A stretch of DNA of 64,000 nucleotides from the NCBI RefSeq assembly GCF_902833055.1, contig NZ_CADFEJ010000003.1, positions 310,001 to 374,000 on the forward strand, given 5' to 3'. The notes below the pieces were generated by a model that saw only the letters and a list, made by a program, of their open reading frames with translations, did no database searches and was not told the DNA's origin. This DNA comes from Burkholderia territorii. GTDB taxonomy: Bacteria > Pseudomonadota > Gammaproteobacteria > Burkholderiales > Burkholderiaceae. Shown here piece by piece: positions 8,259-16,735 of this stretch (the first letter of the stretch is position 1; each line of letters starts with the position of its first letter). The translations under genes and the position numbers were made by a program.

Positions 8259-8343
8259 TGAAGCCTTATAAATCACCACGTCAAAAAGAGGGATAACCCT
8301 GTCAGGTGTTTACCAGATAGCGAAATATCCTCGAACTCATCAA

Positions 8344-8358
8344 CTTATAGATCATAAG
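8344..8358. promoter_or_regulatory. short inverted repeat upstream of the FadR-type regulator gene
   Basis: CTTAT-AGATC-ATAAG lies 69 bp before the regulator's ATG, in an AT-rich stretch of an otherwise GC-rich gap. It could be an autoregulatory operator or part of a promoter. The symmetry is short, so this is weak. Confidence 0.3.
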
Positions 8359-8426
8359 AACAGTCGTAACCAGGGCCGGCGGAACTGCGGAGCAGGTGTT
8401 CGCAAATCGACGCACGGGGAGGTGTC

Positions 8427-9143
8427 ATGGAGCAGGGCAAAGACCGGTCACTGGTCGCCAAAGTGATGGATGGGCTTGTCGCGGGTATCGTCGAGGACAA
8501 GTACGGCGGCATCTTGCCGCCGCAGGACGTGCTGTCGAAAGAGTTCGACGTGAGCCGCACGGTGATGCGCGAAGCATTGTCGATGTTGCTTGCGCGCGAC
8601 ATGCTGGACGTGCGTCCGAAAGTCGGCACGCGCGTTCGACCGATGCGCGACTGGCGCATGATCGACGAAGACGTGGTGAGCTGGCGGTTCCGCGCGAAGC
8701 CGGATCCGCAGTTCATGCGCGACGTCATCGAGTTCCGGATGCTGATCGAACCGCGCGCGACCGCGCAGGCAGCCGTTCGTGCGACGGCGGCCGATATCGC
8801 GGGCATCCGCGAGGCATTCGAGGCGTTCAAGGTTTTGCAACCGGGCGACCCCGGATACGACACGGCGGACGAACTGCTGCACACGCGGATCGTTCAGGCG
8901 AGCGGCAACCAGTTTTTCCAGCAGATGGCGGCCATCGTGCGAGGGGCGGTTCGTCTCGTGAATCCGCGCGTCGCGCAGAAGGACGGTGCACACGACGTCG
9001 CGGTGAAGGCGCATGCGCGCGTCGTCGATGCGATCGAACGCCGCGATCCGCGCGAAGCCGAAGCGGCGTCGCTCGCGCTGATCGATTTCAGCGCCGACGA
9101 GATTTCGCGCGATTTCTCCGTGGACGTGCCCGTGCGCGCCTGA
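8427..9143 (+). CDS. GntR-family regulator, FadR subfamily (FCD domain)
   Basis: The 238-residue protein has an N-terminal winged helix (about 5-75; VLSKEFDVSRTVMREALSMLLARDMLDVRPKVGTRV, the classic GntR recognition helix and wing). An all-helical FCD effector domain (about 95-230) shows the metal or ligand histidine context LLHTRIVQASGNQFF. FadR-type regulators with FCD domains usually sense sugar acids or small organic acids and repress catabolic operons. The ATG at 8427 follows GGGGAGGTGTC. Its downstream neighbour is a Gfo/Idh/MocA oxidoreductase on the same strand, which could be its target, but no further catabolic genes are adjacent. The ligand is unknown. Confidence 0.88.
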   Translation: MEQGKDRSLVAKVMDGLVAGIVEDKYGGILPPQDVLSKEFDVSRTVMREALSMLLARDMLDVRPKVGTRVRPMRDWRMIDEDVVSWRFRAKPDPQFMRDVIEFRMLIEPRATAQAAVRATAADIAGIREAFEAFKVLQPGDPGYDTADELLHTRIVQASGNQFFQQMAAIVRGAVRLVNPRVAQKDGAHDVAVKAHARVVDAIERRDPREAEAASLALIDFSADEISRDFSVDVPVRA

Positions 9144-9244
9144 ATCGGCAAGCGTCGCTTATCCGTGCGCCGGCGAGCCGTTTATCATGACGGCCGGCCG
9201 GCAGCGTGCCGGCCCCCGTCATACGACCGACACGGAAGATCCGG

Positions 9245-10231
9245 ATGAACGACCTCGACAACCGCCCGGTGCGCTTCGGCATCGTCGGCGCAGGCAGCAT
9301 CGCACGCCGATTCGCGCAAAGCCTCGCCCACGTGCCGGGTGCCACGCTCGCCGGCGTATGGGCCCGCCGCGCCGACGCGGCGACCGCCTTCTGCGACATC
9401 AGCGGCGGCACGCCTGCCGCCAGCCTCGACGCGCTCCTCGCGAGCGACATCGACGCGGTCTATATCGCAACCCTCCACGACAGTCACGCACGCTACGCGC
9501 AAGCGGCGCTCGCCGCCGGCAAGGCCGTGCTGTGCGAAAAGCCCGCGACGCTGAACGCGACGCAACTCGATGCCGTGCTCGATGCGGCGCGCACGGCCGG
9601 ACGGCTCTTCATGGAAGCGATGAAGCCGCCGTTCTTCCCGCTGTATCGTCGGTTGCGCGCGCACCTGCACGACGATCCGATCGGCGAGATCCAACTCGTG
9701 CGCGCGGGCTGCGCGTCGTCGTCGGTGCCGGACGATCATTCCGTCTACCGACTCGACCGTGCCGGCGGCGCGCTGCTCGACATCGGGATCTACGAAGCGT
9801 TTCTCGCGGTCGACTGGCTCGGCGAGGCAGTCGACGTGCAGACGCTCGGCCGCATCGGCGCGACGGGCGTCGACGTGTTCGCGAGCCTGAACAGCCGTCA
9901 CGCGAACGGCGGCATCGCACAGCTCTTTTGCGGGCTCGACGTGATGGGACGCGGCGACGCGCTGATTGCCGCCGCAGGCGGGCACGTGACGATTCACGAG
10001 AAGTGGTGGAACCCGGCGCGGGCCACGATCCGCTATGCGGACGGGCGCACCGTGGAGCTCGATGCACCGGTCGAAGGCGGCGGCCTGAACTACGAGACCG
10101 CGCATTTCTGCGAGCTGTTGCGCGCGGGCGAACTCGAGAGCCCGATCATCACGCACGACCACTCGCGTCGGATGATCGCGATGACCGACGCCGCGCGTGC
10201 GGCACTCGGCGTGCGCTATTCGGGCGAGTAG
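9245..10231 (+). CDS. Gfo/Idh/MocA-family NAD(P)-dependent oxidoreductase
   Basis: The 328-residue protein has an N-terminal Rossmann fold (RFGIVGAGSIARRFAQSLAHVPGATLAGVWAR) and the family signature VLCEKPATLN near residue 95-105, followed by the beta-sheet substrate domain (LDRAGGALLDIGIYEAFLAVDWLG). Such enzymes oxidise or reduce sugars, inositols or trans-dihydrodiols. The ATG at 9245 follows GGAAG at 9234-9238; the upstream ATG at 9206 has no ribosome site. It stands alone between the FadR-type regulator and a convergent cystine permease gene. The substrate cannot be told from the sequence. Confidence 0.85.
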   Translation: MNDLDNRPVRFGIVGAGSIARRFAQSLAHVPGATLAGVWARRADAATAFCDISGGTPAASLDALLASDIDAVYIATLHDSHARYAQAALAAGKAVLCEKPATLNATQLDAVLDAARTAGRLFMEAMKPPFFPLYRRLRAHLHDDPIGEIQLVRAGCASSSVPDDHSVYRLDRAGGALLDIGIYEAFLAVDWLGEAVDVQTLGRIGATGVDVFASLNSRHANGGIAQLFCGLDVMGRGDALIAAAGGHVTIHEKWWNPARATIRYADGRTVELDAPVEGGGLNYETAHFCELLRAGELESPIITHDHSRRMIAMTDAARAALGVRYSGE

Positions 10232-10295
10232 GCGAGCGGCAGGGGAAGGCGCGCGCCGGGCGCGCGACCGCGGCCCGGCGGCAGAGCTGCCGTGC

Positions 10296-10988
10296 TCAGT
10301 GGCGCGCCGGCAGCGACAGGCGCTTTTCGTACCAGCGCTGGACCCATTCGAGGATCTGGCACAGCACCCAGTAGACAGCGGCGGCGGCCAGATACAGCGG
10401 CAGCGGCTGGTAGGTTGCCGCGATCACTTCCTGCGCGCTGCGCAGCAGTTCGGTCACGGTGATCACCGACACGAGAGATGTGTCCTTGATCAGGCTGATC
10501 AGGCTGTTCGACAGGCTCGGCACCGCGATGCGCAGTGCCTGCGGGCCGATCACGTAGCGCAGCGTTTGCCCCCACGACAACCCGAGGCTGTATGCGGCCA
10601 GCCATTGGCCGCGCGCGATCCCGTTGATCGCGCCGCGCATGCTTTCGGACATGTACGCGGCGACGTTCGCGGACAGCGCGATCACGCCGGCGGGCGTCGG
10701 ATCGAGCGAGATGCCGAGGCTCGGCAGCCCGTAATAGATGACGAAGATCTGCACGAGCAGCGGCGTGCCGCGCATCAGGCTCACGTACGCGCGCGCGAGC
10801 CACGCGAGTGCGTTGACCCACACGCGTTCGAAGCCTTCGAGCGCCTCGCTTTGCCGGATGCCCATCATCGCGAGCACGACGGCGCCGAGCAGGCCGAATA
10901 CCATCGACAGCACGGCGAACTTGACGGTCAGCACGGCACCCTGGGCGAGCACCGGCAGCGATTGGACGAGCAGGGACGTTGTCGACAT
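10296..10988 (-). CDS. tcyL: polar amino acid (probably L-cystine) ABC transporter permease
   Basis: The 230-residue inner-membrane protein belongs to the His/Glu/Gln/Arg-opine permease family, with about five hydrophobic segments. The EAA loop reads ARGQWLAAYSLGLSWGQTLRYVIGPQALRIAVPSLSNSLISLIKDTSL. Length and sequence fit TcyL (YecS) of the cystine importer. The binding protein lies upstream on the same strand, separated by two hairpins (11045-11096) that should reduce permease synthesis relative to the binding protein. No ATPase gene (TcyN type) is in the window, so the ATP-binding subunit must be encoded elsewhere or shared. The ribosome site is weak. The symbol is given by similarity of the pair. 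Confidence 0.82.
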   Translation of the reverse strand: MSTTSLLVQSLPVLAQGAVLTVKFAVLSMVFGLLGAVVLAMMGIRQSEALEGFERVWVNALAWLARAYVSLMRGTPLLVQIFVIYYGLPSLGISLDPTPAGVIALSANVAAYMSESMRGAINGIARGQWLAAYSLGLSWGQTLRYVIGPQALRIAVPSLSNSLISLIKDTSLVSVITVTELLRSAQEVIAATYQPLPLYLAAAAVYWVLCQILEWVQRWYEKRLSLPARH

Positions 10989-11044
10989 GGAATACGAAGC
11001 GAATGCGTGCGCGAAAGCGCAATCATAAACCGGACCGATAAAAC

Positions 11045-11096
11045 AAAGGGCGGCATCGTTTCGGATGCCGCCCTTTCCGGCCCGCCGTCAGGCGGG
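11045..11096. terminator. tandem hairpins between binding-protein and permease genes
   Basis: The first hairpin (11045-11076) is a perfect 13-bp stem ending in AAAGGGCGGCATC/GATGCCGCCCTTT, with T-rich sequence after it on the minus strand. The second (11081-11096) is CCCGCC-GTCA-GGCGGG. On the minus strand they follow the binding-protein stop at once. They probably act as a partial terminator or mRNA-stabilising element that sets a high binding-protein to permease ratio. Confidence 0.8.
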
Positions 11097-11110
11097 AAAC
11101 AGAGGCGTGC

Positions 11111-11905
11111 TTACTTGATCGGCTTCGTCACATCGACACCGAACCACTTGTCCGAGATCTTCGTGAACGTGCCGTCGGCTTCGAGTTGCGACATTGCGTC
11201 GTCGATCGCCTTCTGGAACTTCGGATTGCCCTTCTTGAACGGGATGCCCGACGGGTTCGCCGAACCGACGTTCGCGCCCGGGCGCAGCGGCAGTTGCGAA
11301 TTCTTCGTCAGGTACGCGAGCATCAGGCGATCGTTGAGCGCCGCGTCGAGACGCCCGGCCGCGAGGTCGCGCAGATACTCGGGCGCGCCCGGGTACGTCT
11401 TCACGTCGATGCCCGGCACCGACTTTGCCATGTCCATGTAGTTCGTGCCGAGCGCGACGCCGAGCTTCTTGCCCTTCAGGTCTTCGAGCGACTTGAACTG
11501 GCGCGTGTCGTCCTTGCGCTGAATCAGTTGCGCGGACGAATACGTGTACGCGGGCGAGAAGTCGAGCGTTTCCTTGCGCTTGTCGGTGATGCCCACCTGG
11601 TTGGCGATCACGTCGAACTTGCCGGCCTGCAGGCCCGCGATGATGCCGCTCCATTCGGTCGTGACGAACTCGGCCTTCACGCCGAGCTTCGCGGCGACGG
11701 CCTTCGCGATGTCGACGTCGAAGCCGACGAGCTCGCCTTGCGGGTTCTTCGAGTTGAACGGCGGGAACGTGCCTTCGAGGCCGACGCGCAGCGTGCCGCG
11801 TTCTTTCACCTGGTCGAGAAGGTCGGCCGCATGTGCGGTGACGGCGGCGAACGACGTACCGATCAGACCGGCGACCAGCAGCTTCTTCAGCAGCGAAATT
11901 TTCAT
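11111..11905 (-). CDS. tcyJ: cystine ABC transporter periplasmic binding protein
   Basis: The 264-residue SBP family 3 protein resembles E. coli FliY/TcyJ: ADLLDQVKERGTLRVGLEGTFPPFNSKNPQGELVGFDVDIAKAVAAKLGVK near the N-terminus, LGVALGTNYMD in the middle and KWFGVDVTKPIK at the end. A Sec signal peptide ends AHA after residue 26, so it is periplasmic. It would bind L-cystine and deliver it to the permease encoded downstream. The ATG at 11905 has an AAGGAAG ribosome site; the longer frame to 11974 includes no credible start. In E. coli the tcyJ gene is under CysB control, and a cysB gene lies in this window at 52.2 kb, so sulfur regulation is plausible. Confidence 0.9.
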   Translation of the reverse strand: MKISLLKKLLVAGLIGTSFAAVTAHAADLLDQVKERGTLRVGLEGTFPPFNSKNPQGELVGFDVDIAKAVAAKLGVKAEFVTTEWSGIIAGLQAGKFDVIANQVGITDKRKETLDFSPAYTYSSAQLIQRKDDTRQFKSLEDLKGKKLGVALGTNYMDMAKSVPGIDVKTYPGAPEYLRDLAAGRLDAALNDRLMLAYLTKNSQLPLRPGANVGSANPSGIPFKKGNPKFQKAIDDAMSQLEADGTFTKISDKWFGVDVTKPIK

Positions 11906-12007
11906 CGTGTGAGCTTCCTTGCCCCAGCGGGGCGCTTGATTCAGAACGTGAGGCCGATCATAGCAAAAATGCAATCGGACGCTATATATCGTTTGCTTAT
12001 GGCTATA

Positions 12008-13045
12008 TTACGCGGCGCGTTCGCGCGCGATCGCCTTCACGCATTCGGCGACGAGTGCAGGGCCCCGATAGATGAAGCCCGTATACAGCTGGACGAGCGA
12101 TGCGCCGGCCGCGAGCTTTGCACGAGCGTCCTCGCCCGAGAAGATGCCGCCGACGCCGATGATCGGCACCGCGCTGCCGACTTCGGCGTGCAGCTTGCGG
12201 ATCACTTCGTTGGACGCGTCGAACACCGGGCGGCCCGACAGGCCGCCGGCTTCTTCCGCATGCGGCAGGCCCTGCACGGCGGCGCGCGACAGCGTCGTGT
12301 TGGTGGCGATGACCGCTTCGATCTTGTGGCGCAGCAGCGTGTCGGCGATTTCCTTGACCTGCTCGTCGTCGAGATCGGGCGCGATCTTCAGCGCGAGCGG
12401 CACGAGCTTGCCGTGCAGGTCGGCGAGGCGTTGCTGCTTGTCCTTCAGCGCGGCGAGCAGCGCGTCGAGCTCGCCCGCGCCCTGCAGCTGGCGAAGGTTC
12501 TTCGTGTTCGGCGACGAAATGTTGATCGTCACGTAGCTCGCGAACGGATACACGCGCTCGAGGCAGTACAAATAGTCTTCCGCCGCGCGTTCGATCGGCG
12601 TGTCGGCATTCTTGCCGATGTTCAGGCCGAGGATGCCGCGATAGCGTGCCGCCTGGACGTTCTTCACGAACTGATCGACGCCGTGGTTGTTGAAGCCCAT
12701 CCGGTTGATCAGCGCTTCCGCCTGCGGCAGGCGGAACATGCGCGGGCGCGGGTTGCCCGGCTGCGGGCGCGGCGTGACCGTGCCGACTTCGATGAAGCCG
12801 AAGCCGAGCGCCGCGAGGCCGTCGATGGCCGCGCCGTCCTTGTCGAGGCCGGCGGCGAGGCCGACCGGGTTGCGGAACGTGAGGCCCATCACGGTGCGCG
12901 GCGCATCGGGCACGCGGGCCGACAGCGCGCAGGCGAGGCCCGTGCGGCCGGCGGCGCCGAGCGCACGCAGCGTGAGGTGGTGAGCGTCTTCCGCATCCAT
13001 CTTGAACAGGGATGCGCGGGCCAGCGGATAGAGGGAACTGAACAC
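12008..13045 (-). CDS. pyrD: dihydroorotate dehydrogenase (quinone), class 2
   Basis: The 345-residue membrane-associated flavoenzyme oxidises dihydroorotate to orotate and passes electrons to quinone in de novo pyrimidine synthesis. The amphipathic N-terminus ([25 protein letters not shown]) is the class 2 hallmark. Also visible are [14 protein letters not shown] (FMN), [15 protein letters not shown] with the catalytic Ser of class 2, and [35 protein letters not shown] (FMN phosphate). GTG at 13045 gives the usual length. TTG at 13078, preceded by GCAGG, would add 11 residues and cannot be excluded. It is the last gene of a minus-strand Nudix-aat-bpt-pyrD cluster. Confidence 0.95.
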   Translation of the reverse strand: MFSSLYPLARASLFKMDAEDAHHLTLRALGAAGRTGLACALSARVPDAPRTVMGLTFRNPVGLAAGLDKDGAAIDGLAALGFGFIEVGTVTPRPQPGNPRPRMFRLPQAEALINRMGFNNHGVDQFVKNVQAARYRGILGLNIGKNADTPIERAAEDYLYCLERVYPFASYVTINISSPNTKNLRQLQGAGELDALLAALKDKQQRLADLHGKLVPLALKIAPDLDDEQVKEIADTLLRHKIEAVIATNTTLSRAAVQGLPHAEEAGGLSGRPVFDASNEVIRKLHAEVGSAVPIIGVGGIFSGEDARAKLAAGASLVQLYTGFIYRGPALVAECVKAIARERAA

Positions 13046-13223
13046 GGGAATTGGGCGGACGGCCGGAATAAATGACAACCTGCTATTTTACCGGGAGTTG
13101 CGCGGCAGGGGCGGGCTTCGCTTCGTAGCGGCCCGCGGCGACGGTCGCCGCGCCGCGCGTCGCCCGCTTGATGATCCGGACCGATGTGCGTCGCGCGCGT
13201 GCCCCGTGCCGGCGACGTTCCCG

Positions 13224-14054
13224 TCAGCTCGACCCGGAATGTCCGCCCGGCAGCGGCGCGCGGGCGAATGCCGCGTCGACCGGCGGCAGGTCGACCCGCT
13301 CGGGATCGAGTACTTTCCAGCGGCCGTCGAGCAATCCTTCCAGCGGATGGAAGTTCGCCTTGTAGGCCATCTTCGGGCTCTCGCGGATCCAGTAGCCGAG
13401 ATACACGTACGGCAGGCCGAGGCTCTTCGCCTGCTCGATCTGCCACAGGATGTTGTACGTGCCGTAGCTCGTGTGCCGGTCGTCCGGCTCGAAGAACGTG
13501 TAGACCGACGACAGCCCGTCGCCGAGGATGTCGATCATGCTGACCATGCGCAGCTTGCCGGGCTCGCCGCCCGGCGCGTCGAGATCGCGGAATTCGACGA
13601 GGCGCGAATTGATCCGGCTTTGCAGCAGGAACTGCTCGTACTGGTCGCGGCTGTCGCGATCCATGCCGCCGCCCGCGTGGCGTGCCGACTGGTAGCGCAT
13701 GTAGAGCGCGTAGTGCTCCTCGTCGTAGTGCAGCGGCGAGACCGTCGCGACGAGCGCGCGGTGCCGCTTCCACATCCGGCGTTGCGTGCGCGACGGCGTG
13801 AATGCGCCGACCGGCACGCGCACCGGCACGCACGCGCGGCAGCCGTCGCAGTACGGGCGATAGGTGAACACGCCCGAACGCCGGAAGCCGGCCTTGACGA
13901 GCTCGGTATAGATGTCGGAATTGATCAGGTGGCTCGGCGTCGCGACTTGCGAGCGCGCGACGCGGCCGTCCAGATAGCTGCACGGATAGGGCGCCGTTGC
14001 ATAGAATTGCAGCGCCGAAAGCGGTGAAAGCGGCAGCTCAGTCGGGTGAGTCAT
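13224..14054 (-). CDS. bpt: aspartate/glutamate leucyltransferase (Bpt, ATE family)
   Basis: The 276-residue N-end-rule enzyme transfers leucine from Leu-tRNA to proteins beginning with Asp or Glu, marking them for ClpAP/ClpS. The ATE N-terminal domain has the Cys-rich motif [15 protein letters not shown] near 67-82, and the ATE C-terminal GNAT-like domain shows [28 protein letters not shown] and [12 protein letters not shown]. The length is typical of bacterial Bpt. It lies 33 bp after aat, which encodes the complementary leucyl/phenylalanyl transferase, so the two branches of the bacterial N-degron pathway are cotranscribed. Confidence 0.95.
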   Translation of the reverse strand: MTHPTELPLSPLSALQFYATAPYPCSYLDGRVARSQVATPSHLINSDIYTELVKAGFRRSGVFTYRPYCDGCRACVPVRVPVGAFTPSRTQRRMWKRHRALVATVSPLHYDEEHYALYMRYQSARHAGGGMDRDSRDQYEQFLLQSRINSRLVEFRDLDAPGGEPGKLRMVSMIDILGDGLSSVYTFFEPDDRHTSYGTYNILWQIEQAKSLGLPYVYLGYWIRESPKMAYKANFHPLEGLLDGRWKVLDPERVDLPPVDAAFARAPLPGGHSGSS

Positions 14055-14087
14055 GGGCAGCTCTCGATGCAGGGAGGGAGTGCCGCG

Positions 14088-14852
14088 CTAGCGCACGATC
14101 CCGGACGGGGCGGCCGGTCCTGCGGGGCCCGTCAGCGCGGCGAGCGCGCGCTTGTCGAACTGCCACGGGATCGGCGGTTCGGCTACCGCGCGGCGCACGT
14201 GAGCGACAAAGGCCTTGCGTGCGATCTCGCGGCCGCCGAGCGACGCTAGATGCGACGTATTCTGCTGGCAGTCTATCATCTCCAGCCCCTGCTCGCGAAG
14301 ATGGGCGACGAGCGTCGCCAGTGCGATCTTCGACGCATCGGTGGCATCGGCGTACATCGATTCGCCGAAGAACATCCGCCCGAACGCGACGCCGTAGAGG
14401 CCGCCGACGCGGCGCCCGTCGTGCCACGTCTCGATGCTGTGCGCGTTGCCGGAGCGATAGAGCGACGTATATGCGTCGATGATTTCGGCCGTGATCCACG
14501 TGCCGCGCTGCCCGCGACGCGGTGCCTGCGCGCACGCGCGCATCACGCCGGAGAAATCGTGGTCGACGCGCACTTCCCACGCGGGGTCGCGCTGCACGCG
14601 CCTGAGCGTCTTGCGCAGCGACGGGGACACCTTGAACTCAGTCGGCACGAGGATCATCCGCGGGTCGGGGCTCCACCACAGCACGGGCTGGCCGTCCGAA
14701 TACCACGGGAAGATGCCGCGCAGGTAGGCGTCGATCAGGCGCGACGGCAGCAGGTCGGCGCTCGCGGCGAGCAGCCCCGGCGCACCGGTCGCCGGACCGA
14801 GCGCGCGTTCGACGGGCGGAAACGGATCGTCCGGGCCGAGCCAGGGGACCAT
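14088..14852 (-). CDS. aat: leucyl/phenylalanyl-tRNA--protein transferase
   Basis: The 254-residue enzyme adds Leu or Phe from aminoacyl-tRNA to N-terminal Arg or Lys of proteins, creating primary N-degrons. Family signatures are [99 protein letters not shown] and [20 protein letters not shown]. The ATG at 14852 starts the conserved MVPWLG. The in-frame extension to 14984 overlaps the upstream Nudix gene and is rejected. It lies 11 bp after the Nudix stop and 33 bp before bpt. Confidence 0.96.
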   Translation of the reverse strand: MVPWLGPDDPFPPVERALGPATGAPGLLAASADLLPSRLIDAYLRGIFPWYSDGQPVLWWSPDPRMILVPTEFKVSPSLRKTLRRVQRDPAWEVRVDHDFSGVMRACAQAPRRGQRGTWITAEIIDAYTSLYRSGNAHSIETWHDGRRVGGLYGVAFGRMFFGESMYADATDASKIALATLVAHLREQGLEMIDCQQNTSHLASLGGREIARKAFVAHVRRAVAEPPIPWQFDKRALAALTGPAGPAAPSGIVR

Positions 14853-14863
14853 GTGGCGGGGGC

Positions 14864-15409
14864 TCAGCCGTTGCGCAGCGAGCGGAAGATATCGCCGGTG
14901 TGGACGCCGTAGTCGCCGGCGGCGCGATCCGCGAAGAAGAAGCGCAGCGTCTGGCTGACGGTGGGGAACGCGATTTCGTCCCACGGAATATCGGCTTCGT
15001 CGAACAGCCTGACTTCGAGGCTTTCCTCGCCGGCCTCGTAGGCCGGATCGGTGAGCCGCGCCAGATAGAACAGGTGGACCTGGTGCACGTGCGGCACGTT
15101 GAGCAGCGTAAACAGGTTCTGCACCTCGACGCGAGCGCCGGCTTCCTCGAGCGTTTCACGCGCTGCGGCCTCGGCCGTCGTCTCGCCCATCTCCATGAAG
15201 CCGGCCGGCAGCGTCCAGAAACCGTAGCGCGGTTCGATCGCGCGCCGGCACAGCAGCACCTGATCGCCCCAGACCGGCACCGTGCCGACCACGTTGCGCG
15301 GATTCTGGTAATGGATCGTGCCACAGTGATCGCAGACGAATCGCTCACGGTTGTCGCCCTGAGGAATGCGCGCGATGACTTCGTGACCGCAGACGGAGCA
15401 GAATTTCAT
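14864..15409 (-). CDS. Nudix hydrolase with N-terminal zinc ribbon
   Basis: The 181-residue protein begins with a four-Cys zinc ribbon (C4, C7, C26, C29; [10 protein letters not shown] and [15 protein letters not shown]), as in NudC-like and ADP-ribose-type Nudix proteins. A complete Nudix box follows ([22 protein letters not shown], fitting Gx5Ex7REUxEExGU). It should hydrolyse a nucleoside diphosphate linked to another moiety using Mg; the substrate is not evident. It starts the minus-strand cluster with aat only 11 bp downstream. The upstream gap toward tRNA-fMet holds the tRNA terminator. Confidence 0.9.
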   Translation of the reverse strand: MKFCSVCGHEVIARIPQGDNRERFVCDHCGTIHYQNPRNVVGTVPVWGDQVLLCRRAIEPRYGFWTLPAGFMEMGETTAEAAARETLEEAGARVEVQNLFTLLNVPHVHQVHLFYLARLTDPAYEAGEESLEVRLFDEADIPWDEIAFPTVSQTLRFFFADRAAGDYGVHTGDIFRSLRNG

Positions 15410-15536
15410 GTCGAGTGGAAGGGACGAGGTGATGCGAGTGTATCACCGGGGCGGGGCATTCTCGAACGCGAGCGCACGCGCGCAGTGTGCGGCGCGATGC
15501 ATGGCGTGCGCTGCGCGGAGTCGGGCGCGGAAAAAC

Positions 15537-15565
15537 AAAAAGCCCGGCGTTGAGCCGGGCTTTTT
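15537..15565 (-). terminator. terminator of tRNA-fMet
   Basis: The perfect stem AAAAGCCCGGC/GCCGGGCTTTT has a 5-nt loop and A/T flanks. It terminates the minus-strand tRNA transcript 16 bp past its end. Confidence 0.9.
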
Positions 15566-15581
15566 GAATGAATCGGGACGT

Positions 15582-15658
<77 letters not shown>

Positions 15659-15674
15659 TCCGTCGAAGAATTGA

Positions 15675-15703
15675 ATTATATGGACTTACCTGAATGCGTG
15701 CAA
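15675..15703 (-). promoter_or_regulatory. sigma70 promoter of tRNA-fMet
   Basis: On the minus strand, -35 TTGCAC (15698-15703), a 17-bp spacer and a perfect -10 TATAAT (15675-15680) lie 16 bp upstream of the mature 5' end. Confidence 0.85.
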
Positions 15704-15873
15704 GTACTTTCTGACAATCGCGTTGCAACCGCCTGCGGAGCGCTTGCGGGACCGGTCCGGCAGGCGCGTGCGCTAGAATCGAGCGGTTTGCTTGTGTCGT
15801 TCATTCCTGCAGCGGAATCGTGCGCGAATTGCGTCGGTGCCGTTGCGACACTCACCATTGCATCGACGGATTC

Positions 15874-16371
15874 ATGGACATCGCTCACGATCTGCAATCG
15901 ATCGGCGCGCAGGAACAGGCGCTCGTGTTTCCCCATTTCGACCCGGCGCGCGCGTGGGCGCTCGGCAACCGGATGCATGCGCTCGCGACGTCGCGCGGCC
16001 ATGCGATCGCGATCGATATCGTCACGTTCGGCCAGCCGCTGTTCTATGCGGCGCTCGCCGGCGCGACGCCCGACAACGCCGACTGGGTGCGCCGCAAGCG
16101 CAACGTCGTCGCGCATTTCCGCCGCAGCTCGTATGCGATCGGCCTGCGCATGCAGCAGGCCGGCGCCACGCTCGCCGACAAGCACGGACTGCCGATCTCG
16201 GAATATTCGCCGCACGGCGGCTCGTTTCCGTTGACCGTCGCGGGGGCCGGCGTGATCGGCTCGATCACCGCGTCGGGGCTGCCGCAGCGCGCGGATCACG
16301 AGTTCGTCGTCGAAGCGCTGTGTGCCGAGCTCGGGCACGACTATGCCGTGCTGGCGCTTGCAAGGAGCTGA
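15874..16371 (+). CDS. UPF0303 family protein (HbpS/heme-degrading-domain type)
   Basis: The 165-residue protein belongs to the UPF0303/YBR137w-like family, related in fold to HbpS and Glc[112 protein letters not shown]. The last segment is the hallmark GSITVSGLP-type loop. No enzyme activity is settled for UPF0303; the relatives bind heme. The ATG at 15874 is preceded by GACGGA. It overlaps nothing and is 3 bp from the SMR gene, so the two are cotranscribed. Confidence 0.85.
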   Translation: MDIAHDLQSIGAQEQALVFPHFDPARAWALGNRMHALATSRGHAIAIDIVTFGQPLFYAALAGATPDNADWVRRKRNVVAHFRRSSYAIGLRMQQAGATLADKHGLPISEYSPHGGSFPLTVAGAGVIGSITASGLPQRADHEFVVEALCAELGHDYAVLALARS

Positions 16372-16374
16372 GCG

Positions 16375-16713
16375 ATGCAGCTTCCCGGTTACGCATGGCT
16401 CGCGATCGCGATCGTCGCGGAAGTGGTCGGCACGTCCGCGCTGCGCGCGGCGGACGGTTTCACGCGTTTGTGGCCGTCGACGCTCGTCGTGGCCGGTTAC
16501 GGCATCGCGTTCTACTGCCTGTCGCTCACGTTGCGCACGATGCCCGTCGGCATCATCTATGCGGTGTGGTCCGGTGCCGGCATCGTGCTGATCACGCTCG
16601 TCGCGATGCTCCTCTATCGCCAGGTGCCGGACCTGCCGGCCGTGATCGGCCTCGGGCTGATCATCTCGGGCGTCGTGGTGCTGAACCTGTTCTCGAAGAT
16701 GCAGGCGCATTGA
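16375..16713 (+). CDS. SMR-family small multidrug efflux protein
   Basis: The 112-residue inner-membrane protein has four predicted helices. It carries the essential acidic residue Glu16 in helix 1 (WLAIAIVAEVVGTSALRAADGF) and the SMR signatures YGIAFYCLSLTLRTMPVGIIYAVWSGAGIVL and GLGLIISGVVVLNLFSK. It works as a dimer exchanging protons for cationic compounds such as quaternary ammonium ions or guanidinium. AAGGAG (16362-16367) lies inside the end of the preceding gene, giving tight coupling. Whether it is of EmrE (drug) or Gdx (guanidinium) type cannot be settled by eye. Confidence 0.92.
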   Translation: MQLPGYAWLAIAIVAEVVGTSALRAADGFTRLWPSTLVVAGYGIAFYCLSLTLRTMPVGIIYAVWSGAGIVLITLVAMLLYRQVPDLPAVIGLGLIISGVVVLNLFSKMQAH

Positions 16714-16735
16714 GCGTGCGCCCGCGATACGCCGG

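Noticed and set aside
11186-13075. 629-residue plus-strand open frame
   Set aside because: It is antisense to tcyJ and pyrD; a shadow of their codon bias.
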